Of a stretch of DNA of 64,000 bases, positions 21,600-32,753 are shown piece after piece (within the stretch, counting starts at the first letter, position 1; each line of letters opens with the position of its first letter). The stretch is from Eumeta japonica (lineage: Eukaryota; Arthropoda; Insecta; Lepidoptera; Psychidae). The notes beneath the pieces were generated by a model that was not told the DNA's origin, ran no database searches, and saw only the letters and a list, made by a program, of their open reading frames with translations. The translations under genes were made by a program, and so were the position numbers. The stretch lies in contig BGZK01000484.1 in assembly GCA_005406025.1 (NCBI GenBank), positions 248,001 to 312,000 on the forward strand. The letters are read 5' to 3'.

Positions 21600-22955
21600 G
21601 TTCGCTCTATAGATTTGTCTTGTCAGTTCACTTTCATTCATCCTTTCCAGATTGGCCAAACAACCACAACGTACCTCATTCTGCTCTAGTCACTACATCT
21701 TTCTTCAACCCACACCGCTCTCTAACATCAGTGTTTTTACATCTATCTTTCCAAGACACTCCACAAATGTTACGAAGCGATCACATCTCCACTGCATTGA
21801 TCCTACTTTCATTTTTCTTCTGCCATACTCAGCTTTTACTATCATACATAAGTGTAGGGATTATGACCCCATTATGGATAGCCAAGCGCGTTTATCGTGA
21901 GACACTTTTACTATCCATAATAGCGAGCAAGGCGCCATTTAATTTATTTTCCGCATTAACTCTTCTTTCGATATCACTATAATGATTACCATCATTTGTA
22001 AACAAACTACCCAAATATACAATCTTTCACTTGTTTGACTTTCTCACTTTCCTCTTGTACGCCGACAACAAGGATTACTTTGTCGTCAGCGTACAGGAGG
22101 CATTTGGCAGACAACTCATCCATCCTTAGCCCACACTCATACTCTTTCAAATCATACAGACACCTACCCATGAATAGGACGAATAGCCACGGTGTAGGTA
22201 CACATCCCTGTCTGACACCCTTGCGGATGTCAAACTAGTCAATGTATGCCCCATTTGCTCTGGCGCAAGCACTGGAACCCCTGTATAGGTATTGCAGAGT
22301 GTGTATCCATCCGCTACTCCCACCATGCATGGGTAGGGTTCTTTATAGATAATTTCTTTTTACTTCGTCATAATTCTCTTCCAGATCTGTGAAAATACAG
22401 AAAACCTTTTGGCCGTTGGCTAAAAACTTTTCTGTAATGTTTCTCAGAGAAAAAAATTGGTCCGTAACCCCATCTCTTTTCGAAATCTCTCTTGTACGTC
22501 CCAAATCTTATTTTAAGTTTCATTTACATCTCTTTCGATAATGATTTTCGCATAAAATTTACCAACGACACTGAGGAGGCTTATAGGGTAGTGATTTGTG
22601 CAAATCTGCCGCTAGCCTTTCTCTTTATAAAGGGATACATTGACTGCTTTACACCAGTCATTAGCTGCTCCATAACTTTTCCAGGATTTGTTAAAGAGCT
22701 GGTACAGCAGGCTTGCTACTATACTCCCACCGCATCTCAGATCTCTGATGAAACTCTATCATATCCGGCAGCTTTTCTGACTTTCATACACTTTCGTTTT
22801 TTCATAATTTCATCTATCGTAATTTGCCTTTCATTTCCATCATCAATTATATACTCAATTGCAGTAACATTGTCATTTGCTATTGTATCCTCACATGCAA
22901 AAATGCTTTCGAAATAATTCTTCCAGCGCTCTTTCACATTATTTTCTTCATTCAA
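21600..22955 (-). pseudogene. Reverse transcriptase domain remnant of the RTE element
   Basis: Open text at 22955-22737 shows the family's pre-RT motif (ITIDEIMKKRKCMKVRKAAG). GVRQGCVPTPWLF lies around 22190-22240 and LLYADDKVIL (catalytic YADD at 22082-22093) follows. Then come NHYSDIERRVNAENKLNGAL-like and RLAIHNGV-like segments near 21.8-21.95 kb. Multiple stops and frame changes show it is inactive. Just after YADD the sequence is replaced by an inverted copy of the YADD stretch (22051-22072 against 22079-22100). Confidence 0.85.
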
Positions 22956-23509
22956 GAAATATCCATCAGTGTCTAATTACATATTTGCATGATGTCTTGG
23001 AATTATTCTGAGCCTTTTTCGCCATATGCCAAAAAAGGTTTTGGTTTGCTCGGAAATTATCCGAAAATCACCTATCATACAGTTTCTTTTCCTTCTTTCG
23101 TCTTTTCACATATTCTTTAGCTCTCATTTTTGCACCTTTATATGTACTTTCAACATCTTTTAGTTTTTCTTTCAAAATGTCCCTTCTTTGCTCACTGTGG
23201 TTGGCCTTTGCAGACAGTAAACCCAGCCATGATTTCTCCTTTTCACTGAATACTTTCCTCATTTCGAAATTCCACCATTAATTATCTCTCTTACTAACAT
23301 TTGTTCTCTTATTCACTTCACATACCTTTTTTGCTTGATCTACTAATATAAATTTCGTCACCTTCCCTAATTTTTTAAGTTCTAAACATTCATACTGTTT
23401 GATTTCATCAAAATTATCTTTCAATCGCTCTACATACTCGTTTTTTTGTGATCTTGAAGTTTGCCACCTTTTATTCGTCCTAGCTCCGTAGTAACAATTT
23501 TAGTATGGT

Positions 23510-24085
23510 GTCGCCAACGCTGGCACAAAGCCTTAATTCGACAGACCACTAAGAAATGATCTGTATTTACCTAGGACTTTCTCATATCCATCCCATTACA
23601 CACCCACCCAGCCATTAAAATTACCTAATATTACTATACATTCGTCTCACGTCAGCACAAAACTCTTTCCGCTCCTCGAACGGATTGAAGATATCTGGGG
23701 CGTATACGCCTAAAATAAAAACCTGCGTCAGTCCAATTTTAACTCGGAGACAGAGGAGTCTTGGACTTACACATTTGTAATCGTTTACACATTTAAATAA
23801 TCTTTTTGATAGGATGAAGGCAACACCGCGGTATCATCGTTGCCTCTGATCAACGCCAGACCAATAAGTATTGAAGGGTCCGCGTTTGATGGTTTCACCA
23901 CTACCTTTCCTTTTAGTCTCATTCGCGCATAGAATATCCAATCGCATGTCTTTCATCAGTTCGCAGAGATCATCTATTTTATCATCCATACCTCTACACA
24001 CATTCAGAGTAACGGACTTCTCCAGTCCTCGTTTCGCCCCCTCTGGGGAACTAAGCATGACGGGTGGCGAATCTCGTCGCCGCAA
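23510..24085 (-). pseudogene. Endonuclease (AP-type) domain remnant of the RTE element
   Basis: The conserved N-terminal text MDDKIDDLCELMKDMRLDIL followed by CANETKRKGSG is open at 24085-23834. Further on, VFILGVYAPD (about 23720) and ILGNFNGWVGV (about 23600) are the APE-type endonuclease landmarks; the second has Asn where the family has the catalytic Asp of GDFN. After that about 60 residues are missing before VNTDHFLVVCRIKAL (about 23530), so an internal deletion is present. Non-functional. Confidence 0.8.
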
Positions 24086-24460
24086 TCGAGTCTAGAGCTC
24101 TCAATTCCCTGGTACGGATATTTGTCCCCACTAAATACGATGGGACTATCTAGAACTAACCCGTGGAGGAATCCTCTAGCAATCCCAGTACCATATCGGG
24201 GTAATATTTTTTTAATTTCCGCAAACATTAAATTTTGTGTGTTTTGGAGGGAATAGGAGAAATAGAGAGTAGAAAAGATGGGAGATCAAAGGGATATTGA
24301 GATTTTGGTGTGGGAAGCATAGCGTAGAAGGATACTGCCATTCCTGGAAGGAGTAGTAACTGGGACAGACAGCAGCTCGAGGACTCCGAGTGCGTGTGCC
24401 CGTATGTCTCTGCGCAAAGCCGGACAGGCTTTGTTCAGGTAAACAGCCTCTGGAGAAGGT

Positions 24461-26155
24461 GTCTACCTGATAATTTTTTAATGTGCAAAAATATAAACGT
24501 TTTGTTTTAAGTGTGTAAAAGAAACCGTGACAATTATTATTTATTTTTAAATATTAATTATATTTTTTAAAAACAGTTCGTCTACAAAGTCGGAGCTTAG
24601 CTTGACTTCTAACTACGATGGATTTTCATCAGGAATGTCACGTTCAACAACAAAAAATTAATAAGAACATACAAGCCCATACGACCCAGGTTCGTTATAA
24701 GTATTTTATTACGCTCCTCTCGCTGGACATGCGCAGTTCAGCGTTGTTAAACAATGCCAGGTAACTTTGATCCCACCCAAACTTTATAAACAATGTGTTT
24801 TAACGGTGGTGGATCGAACAGGAAAAAGCTATAGGAGACTTCAATACTTATATTGTACTAATTCAAGATATTTGTTGGTTTAAAACGAGTTATGTTAAAA
24901 CTTCACATGTAATTTATAATATTTGAGAAATTTTAATACAACCCCTAGTATAGTCAATAATTTTGCTTTTGTGGATACAAATAGCGTAAATAGGTTAACT
25001 TCCATCATTATTTTTTAACGCGACTTCTTAATAGTTGTACTGACTCAAACAATATCTGTTTATTTGACGCTTAAAAGGTATATGATACAAAAAAGCAAAA
25101 AAAAAAACAACAAATTTTTGCATCATTTTGTAAATATTTTTCTTCTTTTAAAAATTTGATTTGCGAATTTTAATTCGTTATAACTACAGTTTTTGGAAAA
25201 ATACACTAACTGATGTTGCAAACCGTACAAGTTTTCTTTGGTTTTATAATCAGAGAGTTTAATAAAACATCGTATTTTATAATAATTCCTAATATTTCGC
25301 AATAAGTAAATTACATATTTATAGTAAAATATAAGAAATTTTTCACAATAAATATGCTTAATAAATTTTCAAAATCATATCCATCGATTTCAATCACCGG
25401 TCTACGTTGTCCTATTAAAATTTTAAAAGAGTTAAAAAATTTGTAAATTTTTACGTCAGATATCAATAATTTTGATAACTGACCTAATGATTAGAATAAA
25501 TCATGTTTTTGTAATAAGACTTAAAAAAATAGCGAACCAGTTGAATGTTCTAGTTGCAATACCGCCGCTGCCTCTTCATCATTGACCATACTGAAAAAAA
25601 TATTCGTTTCATATCGGGCCTGATCGGTTAATGAAGAACTTTAATACACAAATATATAACCGATTAAAGAGACTGTCTATTTCAAAAGTGATAAATATTC
25701 GACCAGGACTAAAATCAGTTAGCGGCCTTGCTGAGGCGTATTATTTTGGCACATTATTAAATTTTTAAGTCCAATTCTATGATTAATTAATCTTTTCATT
25801 TCGTATCAAAGGAGAAACCAATTCATTTACCTTATATTATCGTACCTAGCCGTATTAGAAATACTACGAAATTGACTTTTGAAGAATGAAATAAAAATAA
25901 AATCTAAATTATGTAACTCGATGTATGGTTTAAAAAATAAGCTTTTCTAATTTTTTATTAATGGATGATTGAATATTTTTTTAAATGATAGTTTTAGAAC
26001 TGAATACTTGAAATGGGCCACTCAGTAGATGTGCGTTACATAGCAAATAGTGCATACTCCTTTTATATCTAAATATAAATGATGTTTAATTTATATATAG
26101 ATGATGTTTAATTTTTATCTCGATTATTATTTTTTTTAATCATTATCGATTTCAG
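24461..26155. other. 3' part of intron 1, no gene seen
   Basis: AT-rich sequence to the acceptor CGATTTCAG. A direct repeat of ATGATGTTTAATTT occurs at about 26080-26115, shortly before the acceptor. Confidence 0.5.
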
Positions 26156-26339
26156 GATCGGACCTGAAGTGCATCACAAGGTAAAAGTCACAAGCAAACA
26201 ACGAAGATGCACTTACGACGGGGGCGTGCTGTGGTGCATCAGCGTGATATCCTCGATATCCACTCTGGCCGTCTGTTACTACTTTGCTTATCAGTTTATT
26301 ACTGACGTCAAACTAAAATTTGGACTTTTCATACCGTGA
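26156..26339 (+). CDS. Small two-pass membrane protein, coding exon 2 (residues 48-108)
   Basis: The exon begins with G completing Lys48 and runs to TGA at 26337-26339. Residues 49-71 form a basic, His/Lys/Arg-rich loop (HHKVKVTSKQRR) and then CTYDGG; residues 72-96 form a second hydrophobic helix (core VLWCISVISSISTLAVCYYF). The tail TDVKLKFGLFIP is short. By the positive-inside rule the loop would face the cytosol, with both ends lumenal or extracellular. Cysteines at 11, 26, 66, 75 and 88 lie near or in the membrane segments. GC-rich codons contrast with the flanks. No frameshift or stop is seen, so the gene looks intact. Family and function are unknown to me. Confidence 0.85.
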
Positions 26340-27129
26340 TAACGATATCATTAGTTTATTTCAAGCTGGTATCAGCGATCATGATCAAACTCTATATATC
26401 TTAGTATCTGCAGAACTAGGCGACTTAAACCTAAAACTTTCAGCATGAAGTAAACAGGTTGTGAGAGAGTGTAGAAGTGAGGTATTTAAAAACCTGACAG
26501 AACATGTAGTAATAACAACGTTCTCGACATATTACTATCGGTAACCTGAAATTGGAGCTGTAAGCATTACCTTATTATAAGATATTTCGGTTTTGCCCTT
26601 GAAGCTGAACTGATATTTACCCTTCACGAATCAGCATCATTGTTTAGTTGATAATACATAATTATACCCACAAAAATAATCTATACCTTCATGAAGCACC
26701 ACGAACTTACGTATCTGGAGCCAAAGTCAAAATTAACGTGTCTACGCAGTGCTTATTTTGACTTAAAGCTATATATATGAAATGCTATGTTTTGTTAAAA
26801 AGACGTTGGTTTAGCAAGGCGAAATTTAAAGTTGAAGTCATTGGGTTATTTCTAAATTGAACATAATTAAATTTAATGTGTGTATTGTATTGTAATATAG
26901 TGTCATTAGTTTACTTATGGAATTGACTTGAAATAAGATATGAAATGGGTCAATTTACGTTCTATATATCCGTTAATAAGGGATAATTTACAAGTCCTAA
27001 TATATATATACATATTTTATGCGTTATATATTTACATTTTTTCAACTATTTTTTAAGATTTTACCATGTAATTTTTGAGACAATTTAACATTTGATATAT
27101 TCGTGCATTAATCATTCTTTGTAAATAAA
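26340..27129 (+). other. Probable 3' UTR of the small membrane-protein gene
   Basis: No ORF. The first canonical AATAAA after the stop is at 27124-27129, giving a UTR of about 0.8 kb. The extent is inferred from this signal alone. Confidence 0.4.
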
Positions 27130-27474
27130 TTAATTCTTAAAGAAGTAATTGTGTATTCATTTACGTTTATTTTAAATCTGTTAATTATTAATTTAATGAT
27201 TATTTGTTACTTTTGTATTTTTTTACTACCAATAGGTATTATTTTCTCAAATATACACGTATGTTATTTAGGCTTTCAAGCAGAATTTTTTCAAAACTAC
27301 TTTTTTGTGTTCAGTTCTAAGCTTTAGAAAGCGGATCAACATTCATATTTAACAATTAAATATGTTTTTTTTTAGCAATATTACACAATATCGTAGTTAC
27401 ATAGAGAGCGTGATCGCTGCAACGCGTGGGAAAAGAATGCAAATTATTAATGGTAGTGACTTGATAAAATAACG

Positions 27475-27665
27475 CGTTTTAGGATTCCTTACATTTCAAT
27501 GAGAAAACGAAACCCTTATGGGGCTACTCGTGTGTCTGTCTGTCCCTTTGTCTCAGCCAATTTGCTCCGAATATACTGCAGGAATTGAGTGAAAAATTTG
27601 GTACCCATAAGAATATCTGATTTCCAAACACGGAAGTGTGATGTAAATAAGTGAATTTGGAATAT
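27475..27665 (+). mobile_element. Fragment of the TGTC-microsatellite interspersed repeat
   Basis: ACGAAACCCTTATGGGGC then GTGTCTGTCTGTCCC, then GGAATTGAGTGAAAAATTTGG: the 5' part of the family seen at 19.29 kb, also on the plus strand. Confidence 0.5.
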
Positions 27666-28914
27666 GGTGATGACTTTTATATATATTTACACATATATAG
27701 TTATACAATTATTTAAGATTATACATGGAAACTGACCGTTACCCTCTTTATCTGCGCAACTAGTGAGCGCAAAAAAAAAAAATATAGAAAATAGTTCTAT
27801 ATTTATAGATTATAAAAAAAAAACCTACAAAAAGTCTTTAATTGAAATTTGTACTTATGTTAGTTACCACAAACAAATTTTGGTCACATTTAAAAAATAC
27901 CTGGTAGACAGATAACACATTCGACGTATGGAGCACCCTCCATGCGAATTAAATTCGCACTTGTCCGATCTTTTTTTCTGTTTCGATCACTTTAGGAAAT
28001 AGCATGTTTGTTCACCGTATCGAAAACGACGCCGGTCTATTAATTTACGATAAACCGGTAAAGACACGCCGTATCGAACCGAATCTAGTACGATAAAAAA
28101 TGTAAATTGTTCGTGACTAGGAACGTTTCTGAAAAGATCTACCTATATTAAATCAATTCGGGTTAGCTTTCTATTCACAATGCGCTATCTAAATCTTGCC
28201 TACATCGTCTGCTAGGCTAATTCACAGAAGCCATGAAATAAGTGCACGCACGATAGAAAATCCTTGCGATCGTAAACTGGGTTCAAGAAGCTGCACCGAA
28301 TCAGTTAATACTTTTCTAGAATTCTTTAGATATTGATTTAGATTTTGAATTGTGATTTAAATTGTTAGAAGAATTTTAAATCGTTTGACGACGGATAGTT
28401 TGAGATCGTAAAATTAAGCTGTATCGATATTCATCCGTGCACCTTGTTAACAAATAGCTCGGGTTAGCCGATTCGAATGGTGCAGTGCACGAGCAAGAAG
28501 TAAAGGAAGAAAGATACGAAAAAAAAGAGGCAAACGAGTCTTTCTAATAGCAGGAGTGATTGTATTGCCTTCTCTATGGGGGGCAATGCTTAAAAGCCAA
28601 TGAAATATTGCAAAAGCATAACATTCAAAACTGCCAAATGCTCTAAATATTCGCCGAAATAAAATAAACACAAAAATATAACTTAATGAGTATTGCGAGA
28701 GTTTTTGAACTTACTGTGTTTTGTTATCGTAATTATATTGTGAGTCTTTATGATTCTGTTACGCAAAAATTGGTGAAATGTGGCACACAAATAGAACATG
28801 TTAATCCATGTTTTTAAATTTTAATCGATTTCATGTCAACACATTATATAAACTTAGGTTAATATAAAATATTTTTTATTCCAATGATAAGTTTCTTATG
28901 GAATAATGTACAAG
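27666..28914. other. AT-rich DNA with a GC-richer patch
   Basis: 28015-28100 holds a small inverted repeat (GCCGGT ... ACCGGT) around TATTAATTTACGATAA, which could be a regulatory site. A 74-codon minus-strand frame at 28447-28671 has no start or splice support. Confidence 0.35.
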
Positions 28915-29105
28915 GGAATGGAATCGCGATTGAGAGCTGGACCACGATCAGAATCAAGAATAGGACAGCCGTCATAATCTAGAACAGGACGCGGGTTCGC
29001 ATCAAGAACGAGACTGTATTAGAACTAACAGTGAAATTTGAACTGGAATCGGACACAAGACCGCAGTAGGGACCACGATTGACAGCGAAACCGCTCTGTA
29101 TCCAA
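28915..29105 (-). repeat. Degenerate GATC-rich satellite block
   Basis: Plus-strand text with GAATCGCGATTGAGAGCTGG, ACCACGATCAGAATCAAG and GGGACCACGATTGACAGCG. It is the same decayed family as at 6.3, 19.05 and 30.05 kb and antisense to the 31.2 kb copy. Confidence 0.55.
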
Positions 29106-29528
29106 AATGAAGGATTTTTTCTCCTATCATTCGCGTGAAACCAAGACCAAAAGCTTACTTCAAGTACATAAAAGGTTTACATTTAACTGGCTCATGGTAG
29201 CTGTGACGTAATAAGTACAATCAAAATACACTTACAAGCAAATATCAAAAGATTGGTCAACGACTTCAAACTTCGTTCATTTACTGACTACCCAACCTTG
29301 CTCGAAGAATGTGCGACGCACTTCTAGTTGATTTTGCAAAAAAATGGTCTTAAACAATCCCGTACAATTTTTTTTTTACTAAACGCAAGCTAATCGTAAA
29401 ACTGTTTGCTCGATCAACATCACTCAAGTCTCAAACACGCAAAGATGTCTTGACACTTCGAAATTTCCATTCTCATGTTTGCCCATCACAAGTGTTTTCA
29501 AGTTTTTCATTCGCCTCATAATTGGTCC
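29106..29528. other. No gene seen
   Basis: Unremarkable sequence before the hairpin pair. An 80-codon minus-strand frame starting at 29715 crosses the hairpins and appears to be a by-product. Confidence 0.4.
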
Positions 29529-29594
29529 AGCAAACGTTTAAGCGTTTGCTTAAAGACAAAAGCGCTCTTGGATTTCCGAGAGCGTTTTTGTCTT
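29529..29594. repeat. Two adjacent strong hairpins
   Basis: 29529-29550 has 8 bp arms AGCAAACG/CGTTTGCT with a 6 nt loop. 29553-29594 has 19 bp arms (29553-29571, 29576-29594) with only two mismatches, both transitions that would be G-U pairs in RNA, and a 4 nt loop. The loop is too small for a usual pre-miRNA. Confidence 0.75.
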
Positions 29595-30044
29595 CAACAA
29601 GACCTACTCGGTTAGGGAACTGTATGTGCCTTCGATGATATTGCAGCGGAACAAGGGAAATATGTAGAAATGGGAACATGTCGAGAATTATTGCTTTTTT
29701 TTTTTGGGACATCACGTAAAAACTACTGGACGTATTTGTATGTGACTTTGACCATTCGACGCGGAGTCATTTGTAGATCGTTATAGGCTATTTACAATAT
29801 AAAAAATGTAATAGTATGTTTGAATGGATGTTTGTCATACGTTGACGGCTACACGGTTTGTAATCAAGTTTGGCATAGAGGTGGATTATGTTCTCAATAT
29901 TATTATAGTATAGTAATATTATATCATATTACATAACAAGATTACCTTATATGTAAAAAAAGTACAAACACCAGTGAAAACGATAATCTGTTATCACTAA
30001 CATCTATAGCCAAGAAGGACCGAAGTTGGCATATAAAGACCGCT

Positions 30045-30205
30045 ATGGGAATAGCGGGATAGCTATTGCACCTGACAATGGAACCAGAATTGATAACAGA
30101 TCAGAAAATTGAACCATATCGATAACAGGACCGCGATCAGGATCAAAGCTTGCAGCGACAACGGCTAATATTAAAATTGACGGGATTCATTCAATGCAAC
30201 GCCAG
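30045..30205 (-). repeat. Degenerate GATC-rich satellite fragment
   Basis: Plus-strand text such as GGAACCAGAATTGATAACAG, GACCGCGATCAGGATCAAAG. Decayed member of the dispersed family. Confidence 0.5.
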
Positions 30206-30689
30206 TGAAACCACGGTCACATTTGAATAATAAAAAAAATAATAATGATTATTGTTGAATGTTAATTTCAGTCGAGCGAAGAGAACGGGTAACGGCTAGT
30301 TAATAAACAAATAAAACTATGTGTTAGTTGTTATTATGATTAGCTCTGATCCGTGACCGTATTCGATCTGAATCAATTTAAATAGTTGACGCTGACATTA
30401 CCGTTGCCTGTAAGTTTTGAGATCAGATTTGATATCTAATAAATATCGTCTGTAATAATGTATTACTGCAAATAATTGATGTTTTTTGTTATGCATAACT
30501 CCACAATGGAGCTAGACCGATTCTTCGTTTTGTTGTGAACTTAAAAAGAGTATTAAAAATTTATTTAAAAAATACTGTAAATGTATTTTAAATTTATTTA
30601 AAAATGTGTATGAAATACGAAAATTATGTTTTCACTTCTCCAGTTCGAAAAGATTTCTTATAGTGCTCGAAAACAAACAGTAAAAACGT

Positions 30690-30875
30690 GTTTCTTTTTC
30701 GACGTGATAACGTCTTATAAATCGATGAACGCCGGTTGCACGCACGAAAGAGCATGACTCATTGTCGCGTTCCGCCTGAGCCGAGCGTGCGAGCGAGAGC
30801 GATCTCTTTTCCACTCCATCGGCCGATGCGTCCAAGTAGAAGAGTGACATCGGCCGCACACAACCTACACGTGAA
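30690..30875. promoter_or_regulatory. GC-rich island, putative regulatory element
   Basis: CpG-rich block with the palindrome CATCGGCCGATG near 30818, an imperfect GACGTGATAACGTC palindrome near 30700 and GCGAGCGAGAGCG. The 75-codon minus-strand frame has no supporting splice sites. It may be an enhancer or promoter; which strand cannot be said. Confidence 0.25.
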
Positions 30876-31205
30876 CTGTTTTGTCAACTGTTTATAAAGT
30901 GAAGTGATAAGTTAATGTGGTTTCCATTGTTTATTACAACGACAATAGCGGCAAATGATAATAATTCAATTCATAAAAGCATGCAATTTTTCAACAATAT
31001 TTTCTTATCAGGTTATCAGGTAAAATTATCGCTAGTAAACCGACTTTAGAGGCAACAAATTTTTTTAGAAAGAGAAAAATGTTTTCAAATTCTACACGAA
31101 TGCCAATGAAGTCCATGTGCTGAAACTAACATCGTGCAATTATTGGTTTTGTATTTCATATAATAATTTGACTGTAATTTAATTATTATATATATGTATA
31201 TACAT

Positions 31206-31490
31206 ACTAACCCCGCCCGCAGCTTTGCCCGCATAGACATAATGAATTCCATCATCTTATACATCGACCGATTACGATAATTTATCATGGTCCCTGATCG
31301 CTATTCCGTTCTCGATGACGATTTGTATCACTGCCGATTCCGAATCCGGTCTTGATTTGGGACGGGTTCCCAATTATGATTCCGCTATCGGTCCCGGCCT
31401 CGCTTTCGATTCTGTTCCTCGTCTTGTTTGCAATTCTGATTTTATTATCGGTTGCAGTCCCAATTTGGACGAAATTGGGGCAAATTCTAG
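31206..31490 (+). mobile_element. Composite interspersed repeat: CCCGCCCGC end plus GATTCC satellite
   Basis: Begins CTAACCCCGCCCGCAGCTTTGCCCGC, closely recalling the CCGCGGCTTCGCCCGC end of abundant lepidopteran repeats, and runs into irregular TTCCGAATCCGGTCTTGATT-type text. It is the clearest copy of the dispersed satellite family. Overlapping open frames on both strands (31285-31534) are explained by the repeat. Confidence 0.6.
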
Positions 31491-32084
31491 TGCTGAAATA
31501 CACTTTATGCTATATTGTTGTTTTCTATGAATGAAAGAATTTTTAGAATCTGTAAAAAAACATATGCAAATGAAGCCAAAGAGAAACGTTAATGGTCTGT
31601 TTTACTCAAGGGGTTTCTTATTCTTGAAGTAATTCCTAGCATCACTTCAGTAGTTCGGTTCAATAATATAAATACATAAACAACTTCAAATACGAATGAT
31701 ATTTTTCTTTTTCAGAAATCTTCCCATTCGCGAGTACAACATGTCGCCAGTTTCATAGTAATAGTATGAATGGTTTAAGCACGCAAAAAAATCAGCATAA
31801 TGCATGCTCATTTTTGTATATTACACAACCTCACTCACCCAATCTGATAATGATAAGCGCATCCCACAACTTTTCAAAGTCGTACCTCGCACCATAAAAG
31901 AAATATACAAAATTCAACCTCCATTAACTCTGATAAAAAGCAAACTAAGCGAGCACGCATGGACGCATGGACATGCAAATAAATACAAATGTTGATACGG
32001 CAACTAAATAAATAAAAAATAATTATTGATTTTTAATTGTTGTAATGGTGTATGGAAATAACATAAAGCCTACTATTTTTGCAA
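31491..32084. other. No gene seen
   Basis: AT-rich. ATGGACGCATGGACATGC near 31960 is a short direct repeat. Confidence 0.4.
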
Positions 32085-32400
32085 TCACAGATTCTGACTG
32101 TTAATAAAGTTCTGGAAAAACTGTTCTTAAGTTATAAAAGAACACACAGACAGACAGCCAGAGAGTAGCCTATAATTTGCGCAATCACATGTTTTGAATC
32201 TACACCGACTTGCATCGAGATAAGTAAAGCTGTTTTTAGATTATAAAAGAACATATATATGTAGACAAAGAGATAAACGGAAGTTTTTCATTTGCGCAAT
32301 CACATATTTCTACAGTATACCAATTTACATTAAGATTGGTGAAACCTTTTTTACATTAAAAAAACGAACAGAAAGACCGACCGACTGTACCCCAATAAAA
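32085..32400 (+). repeat. Three tandem copies of a unit of about 110 bp
   Basis: Each unit starts TTTGCGCAATCACA (about 32078, 32176 and 32289) and ends in ATTATAAAAGAAC followed by an ACAGACAGAC-type microsatellite. The middle section (TTGCATCGAGATAAGTAAAG in unit 2) matches the tail of the repeat at 41.88-41.95 kb. So this is a tandemly amplified tail of the same interspersed family. Confidence 0.65.
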
Positions 32401-32594
32401 TTTAAGCCGTCATGTTTAGAAAATGTAATGGTTTTTCATAAGCATGCAGCCTTTTTCTTGCTGAAAAAATGAAAAGTTATGCTGCATACAGTCACCAAAG
32501 AGCAAGCATTTGCATTTCCAGCTTTTGAAGCCCCGTTATGATCAAAATTCTTTTTAGAAACACTTGCTTGTTCCTTAATTCGTAGTATGTACAT

Positions 32595-32753
32595 TGCAAC
32601 GCGCGAAACTCTGCCGGTGTGAAATTAGTCACGATAGCGTCGCAATGTCGTAAAATAGGAACCCGGGAGAGAAGCAGAATGGTCGGGGAGCGTCGAACCT
32701 GCGCATTGCATCATCCGCAGGCAATTCAGAGCGGCAGAGTTTCGTGCGTTGCA
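32595..32753. mobile_element. Short foldback element with 22 bp inverted repeats
   Basis: Arms 32595-32616 (TGCAACGCGCGAAACTCTGC...) and 32732-32753 are inverted copies with one mismatch, spaced by 115 bp. The element is much more GC-rich than its flanks. No target duplication was found and there is no coding capacity. Confidence 0.75.

Larger units (their letters stand above)
21361..24460 (-). mobile_element. RTE-like non-LTR retrotransposon, decayed, antisense in intron 1
   Basis: Read on the minus strand the order is: 5' UTR-like GC-rich sequence (24460-24230), endonuclease (24085-23600), linker (about 23500-23000), reverse transcriptase (22955-21900), C-terminal region with WKSIASDYPLGK (21380-21600), and a 3' tail ending in (ATT) repeats near 21360. 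About 3.1 kb. Frames are broken by many stops and frameshifts, and part of the endonuclease is missing near 23.55 kb, so the element is dead. The short tandem-repeat tail and the endonuclease-RT order without a gag ORF fit the RTE group; the clade assignment is inference. Confidence 0.85.
9970..26155 (+). other. Intron 1 of the small membrane-protein gene
   Basis: A 16,186 bp intron with a GTGAGT donor at 9970 and acceptor CGATTTCAG ending at 26155, with a T-rich stretch upstream. The phase is preserved: AA from exon 1 plus G from exon 2 makes a Lys codon. It hosts a CRE-bearing tandem array, several decayed repeats, an antisense RTE retrotransposon and one possible antisense exon. Confidence 0.8.

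Noticed and set aside
21533..22917. Plus-strand open frames of 141, 149 and 82 codons
   Set aside because: They are antisense shadows of the minus-strand RTE reverse transcriptase.
31285..31534. Open frames on both strands of 60-72 codons
   Set aside because: Also produced by the satellite block; peptides are repetitive (SEAG/SDSG-type) without gene structure.
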